Assembly (NCBI GenBank): GCA_030610915.1
Contig: JAUWQS010000056.1
Location: 1 to 8,322, forward strand
Source: Pseudomonadota bacterium
GTDB lineage: Bacteria > Desulfobacterota > Syntrophia > Syntrophales > JADFWA01
DNA length: 8,322 nucleotides
Reading direction: 5' to 3'
Made by a program: the position numbers and the translations under genes. Numbering within the stretch: the first letter of the stretch is position 1; the number at the start of each line of letters is the position of its first letter. Positions 6,037 through 8,322 of the stretch are shown one piece after another. The notes under the pieces were generated by a model that was not told where the DNA came from, did not search any database, and was given only the letters and a program-made list of their open reading frames with translations.

Positions 6037-6253
6037 AACTACCTCGGAGGCTGGGCGCCCTCCCCTCCCCCTTAATCCTCGCCTCCGGAATCCTCGAATG
6101 CTTTTGGTATTTTGTTCATCATTATTCCTGTGTATGATCTTATCACAGCTTGTTGAATTATCGTCCTCCGGCATACCGGAGATAGTTTTGCGCTCAAAAA
6201 ATAAAAAATGGCAGAACTCTGACTTTAAATATGGTATATCAGACCTCGTTAAA
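6037..6253. other. Gene-free stretch between repeat units
   Basis: No credible gene or recognisable repeat. A pyrimidine-rich patch (about 6058-6072) and a small perfect hairpin CTCCGG-CATA-CCGGAG (6166-6181) followed by only a weak T run (GTTTTG) are present. Open frames on the minus strand here have low-complexity Arg/Gly ends and no clear start signal. Confidence 0.5.
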
Positions 6254-6405
6254 TAGTTGAGTGGGAAAGTAGTCGAGTGGGGAAAAACCACAAACAATTC
6301 AATATATTAGGATTCAAATTGACACCGACTGTCCAATTTTCGGGTAAAGGCTGCTTACTTGAATAATACCAACTACTTGACCACTCAACTACTCGACCAC
6401 TTGAC
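6254..6405. repeat. About 150-bp unit bounded by imperfect inverted repeats of TAGTTGAGTGG type
   Basis: The left arm (6254-6282) opens TAGTTGAGTGGGAAAGTAGT. The right arm (6369-6405) read on the minus strand contains TAGTTGAGTGGTCAAGTAGT, matching 18 of 20. The right arm is a run of related short units (GTCAAGTGG, TCGAGTAG, TTGAGTGG). The interior of about 85 bases is not coding. It is built like the GGTTAGTGGTCAG hairpin but differs in sequence. No clear flanking duplication. Confidence 0.65.
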
Positions 6406-6420
6406 GATGTATGTATATTT

Positions 6421-6500
6421 GTAACCGTTCACGGTTTACAGTTATCGGTTCACGGTTGGAAAAAACTGTGAACTGTGAACCGACAACCGTGAACGGTTAC
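6421..6500. mobile_element. 80-bp hairpin element with perfect terminal inverted repeats and a perfect 8-bp target duplication
   Basis: The ends are GTAACCGTTCACGGTT and its exact complement (16 bases each), and GTATATTT flanks both sides directly (6413-6420 and 6501-6508). The interior repeats the same motif: TCGGTTCAC (6455 region) pairs with GTGAACCGA (6475-6483), so nearly the whole unit folds into one long stem. It shares its terminal 14 bases with the left end of the 204-bp element at 5787 and is best seen as a minimal member of that family. It ends 61 bases before the glnS start codon and could affect the glnS promoter or leader RNA. Confidence 0.88.
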
Positions 6501-6561
6501 GTATATTTAAAAGTGTGAGCCCTTTTTGCTAATATAAACAGGGAGAAAGGAAACTATATCC

Positions 6562-8250
6562 ATGGACCAAATAAATTCATCTCTACCGTCTGATTTTATC
6601 AGGGATATTATCGAAGACGACTTGAAAACCAACAAGCATCAAGGGCGTGTGGCCACCCGATTTCCGCCCGAACCGAATGGATACCTCCATATCGGACATG
6701 CCAAGTCTATCTGCATCAATTTTGGTATCGCCGCTCAGTATGGGACTACCTGTAATTTGCGTATGGATGATACGGATCCAAGCGGGGAAAGCATGGAATA
6801 TGTGGATTCGATCATTCGAGACGTGAAATGGCTGGGTTTTGACTGGAATGACCATTTATATTACGCCTCTGATTACTATGAGAAACTGTACCGGTATGCC
6901 TTGCAGCTAATCAATGAGGGCAAGGCCTTCGTGTGCGACTTGAGCGCTGATGAGATTCGAGAATACCGGGGCGACTTCACAAAATCCGGCAAAGAAAGTC
7001 CTTATCGCAACAGATCAGTGGAAGAAAACCTGGATTTGTTCGAACGTATGAGGGCAGGAGAGTTTAAAGAAGGAACCCATGTACTTCGGGCCAAAATTGA
7101 CATGACGTCCCCCAATATCACAATGCGAGATCCTGTTATTTACCGGATTAAGAAAGAGAGTCATTATCGAACCGGAGATCTGTGGTGCATCTATCCGATG
7201 TACGATTTTACCCATTGTCTCTCGGACTCCATCGAGAAAATCACACATTCGATTTGTACGCTGGAGTTTGAAAATAACCGGCCTCTTTATGATTGGTTTC
7301 TGAATGAATTGAAGGTGGAATATCATCCACAGCAGATCGAGTTTGCCCGTCTTAACATCAGCTTTACTGTTTTGAGTAAACGTATACTTATCGAATTAGT
7401 GGAAAAAGGAATTGTCAGCGGATGGGATGACCCGCAGATGCCTACCCTTGCAGGTATGCGAAGACGGGGTTTTACACCCGAAGCGATCCGCGACTTCTGT
7501 GAGCGTATCGGAGTAGCCAGAAATGATAATCTTGTCGATATGGCTTTACTTGAGAACTGTGTCCGTGAGGATCTCGATGAAAGGACACCGCGCGTTATGG
7601 CTGTGCTCCGTCCTCTTCGTGTGGTTATTGATAACTACCCTGAAGGACAGGTTGAGGAGTTCGATTGCCCTTATCACCCCAAGAATACCGAAATGGGATC
7701 CAGGAAGGTGCCCTTCTCACGGGTGCTGTATATAGAGCAAGAAGATTTCCAGGAGACCCCGCTCAAAAAGTTTTACCGCCTATCTATCGGCAGAGAAGTG
7801 CGTCTCCGCTATGGATATCTTGTAAAGTGCGTGAGCGTCGTTAAAGATCCTGATACCGCAGAAGTGATCGAAGTACACTGCACCTATGACCCGGAAACAC
7901 GAAGCGGGTTTGCACCCGATGGCCGGAAGGTCAGAGCAACCATCCACTGGGTATCGGCGGCTCACTCTGTCCCGGCCGAAGTGTGCCTTTACGACCGTCT
8001 TTTTAGCGTCGCCAATCCTCTGGATGAAGGTCCTGATTATATGGCGTATCTAAATCCAAAATCGCTGGAAACTCTCAGGTCATGCCGGTTGGAGCCAAGC
8101 CTGCTGGCGGATGCTGTATCTGGAAGTCGATTCCAGTTTGAGAGACTTGGCTACTTCTGTGTGGATACTGTTGACTCTTCTGATAAGATTGTATTCAACC
8201 GAACCGTAACATTGCGAGATTCATGGGCAAAGATCGCGAACAAAAGGTGA
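6562..8250 (+). CDS. glnS: Glutaminyl-tRNA synthetase
   Basis: This class I aminoacyl-tRNA synthetase charges tRNA-Gln with glutamine in the cytoplasm using ATP. At 562 residues it is close to the E. coli enzyme (about 554). The ATP-binding signature is [14 protein letters not shown] (36-49, HIGH at 43-46) and the KMSKR-type loop is VLSKR (270-274). Other family marks are NLRMDDTDP (65-73), [32 protein letters not shown] (214-245), and in the C-terminal anticodon-binding barrels [10 protein letters not shown] and [30 protein letters not shown] and ITHS distinguish it from glutamyl-tRNA synthetases. The ATG at 6562 is preceded by AGAAAGGA about ten bases upstream. Bacterial GlnRS is generally traced to ancient transfer from eukaryotes. 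No frameshift or truncation is seen. Confidence 0.98.
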   Translation: MDQINSSLPSDFIRDIIEDDLKTNKHQGRVATRFPPEPNGYLHIGHAKSICINFGIAAQYGTTCNLRMDDTDPSGESMEYVDSIIRDVKWLGFDWNDHLYYASDYYEKLYRYALQLINEGKAFVCDLSADEIREYRGDFTKSGKESPYRNRSVEENLDLFERMRAGEFKEGTHVLRAKIDMTSPNITMRDPVIYRIKKESHYRTGDLWCIYPMYDFTHCLSDSIEKITHSICTLEFENNRPLYDWFLNELKVEYHPQQIEFARLNISFTVLSKRILIELVEKGIVSGWDDPQMPTLAGMRRRGFTPEAIRDFCERIGVARNDNLVDMALLENCVREDLDERTPRVMAVLRPLRVVIDNYPEGQVEEFDCPYHPKNTEMGSRKVPFSRVLYIEQEDFQETPLKKFYRLSIGREVRLRYGYLVKCVSVVKDPDTAEVIEVHCTYDPETRSGFAPDGRKVRATIHWVSAAHSVPAEVCLYDRLFSVANPLDEGPDYMAYLNPKSLETLRSCRLEPSLLADAVSGSRFQFERLGYFCVDTVDSSDKIVFNRTVTLRDSWAKIANKR

Positions 8251-8290
8251 TAATGTCGAGGCCCTTTTTCAGGAAAATCAGGAGGAACAA

Positions 8291-8322
8291 ATGGCAGCGA
8301 AAGATTGGCTTACAGGAACGCT
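8291..8322 (+). CDS. Start of an unidentified gene downstream of glnS (partial)
   Basis: ATG at 8291 follows CAGGAGG (8279-8285) at five-base spacing, the strongest ribosome binding site in the window, and the ten visible codons read MAAKDWLTGT. It begins 40 bases after glnS in the same direction and is probably cotranscribed. A second open frame from ATG at 8253 (AAAGG just upstream, strongly basic MSRPFFRKIRRN) also runs to the edge; I favour 8291 for its better ribosome binding site. Too little remains to name the product. Confidence 0.55.
   Translation, partial: MAAKDWLTGT

Larger units (their letters stand above)
5673..6561. other. Intergenic region of 889 bases, a mosaic of repeats and small insertions
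   Basis: Between the barrel gene and glnS I see no convincing ordinary gene. In order there are a solitary element-like end (5685-5720), a 30-bp tandem duplication (5721-5780), a 204-bp insertion (5787-5990) inside a larger inverted repeat (5752-6036), a stretch without recognisable repeats (6037-6253), an inverted-repeat unit (6254-6405) and an 80-bp hairpin insertion (6421-6500). The glnS promoter should lie near its right end. TAATAT around 6531-6536 could be a -10 box, but no matching -35 is clear. Confidence 0.8.

Noticed and set aside
6072..6122. 16-codon minus-strand frame starting ATGATG after AGGA
   Set aside because: The start signal is plausible but the peptide is too short to support a gene without conservation data.
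6166..6181. Hairpin CTCCGG-CATA-CCGGAG as a terminator
   Set aside because: The stem is six base pairs with no real T run on either strand, and it lies far from both flanking genes.
6031..6297. 88-codon open frame on the minus strand
   Set aside because: Its end is low-complexity Arg/Gly translated from a pyrimidine-rich patch and repeat sequence; no ribosome binding site or known motif.
6314..6350. TTGACA-containing promoter for glnS around 6319
   Set aside because: No -10 box at suitable spacing follows, and it lies inside the inverted-repeat unit.
5721..6405. CRISPR array
   Set aside because: The repeats are tandem or inverted with no regular unique spacers, and no cas genes are present.

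Overview
The window looks like a chromosomal stretch of a Gram-negative bacterium, most likely a Desulfobacterota (deltaproteobacterial) or similar environmental lineage. The grounds are an XrtA/PEP-CTERM-type exopolysaccharide gene pair, a DUF1329/DUF1302 envelope pair with an outer-membrane barrel, a bacterial glutaminyl-tRNA synthetase, and REP-like intergenic hairpins of kinds I associate with that group. The taxon is an inference; no rRNA or other marker gene is present.

Left part, minus strand (1-2579): a tyrosine autokinase (1767-2579) is followed by a membrane sugar transferase that primes exopolysaccharide synthesis (2-1282, cut by the left edge). Between them sits a 467-bp unit (1298-1764) carrying a GxxExxY-family gene. 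It is bounded by 28-bp near-perfect inverted repeats and flanked by an imperfect 8-bp duplication that overlaps the kinase stop codon on one side and the ribosome binding site of the transferase on the other. Taking the unit out leaves a tightly spaced kinase-transferase operon, so it is best read as an insertion.

Middle (2580-3117): a divergent intergenic region filled by a 379-bp unit with 19-bp terminal inverted repeats and several REP-like hairpins. Then on the plus strand come a DUF1329-like exported protein (3118-4212) and a DUF1302-like outer-membrane barrel (4209-5672), overlapping by ATGA and so translationally coupled. They probably form one envelope system.

Right part: 5673-6561 holds no convincing ordinary gene and is a mosaic of repeats. 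Two precise insertions stand out: 204 bp at 5787-5990 (8-bp duplication GAAATTAG) and 80 bp at 6421-6500 (8-bp duplication GTATATTT). Both end in GTAACCGTTCACGG or a one-base variant, and the GxxExxY unit ends in a related sequence. Ends starting GTAA with 8-bp target duplications are the known signature of IS66-family transposition, so the three are proposed as non-autonomous elements moved by one IS66-like transposase that is not encoded here. glnS follows (6562-8250), then the first codons of another gene with a strong ribosome binding site (8291 onward).

The most interesting content is this family of transposase-less elements, one of which carries a GxxExxY nuclease-fold gene as cargo inside an exopolysaccharide operon.
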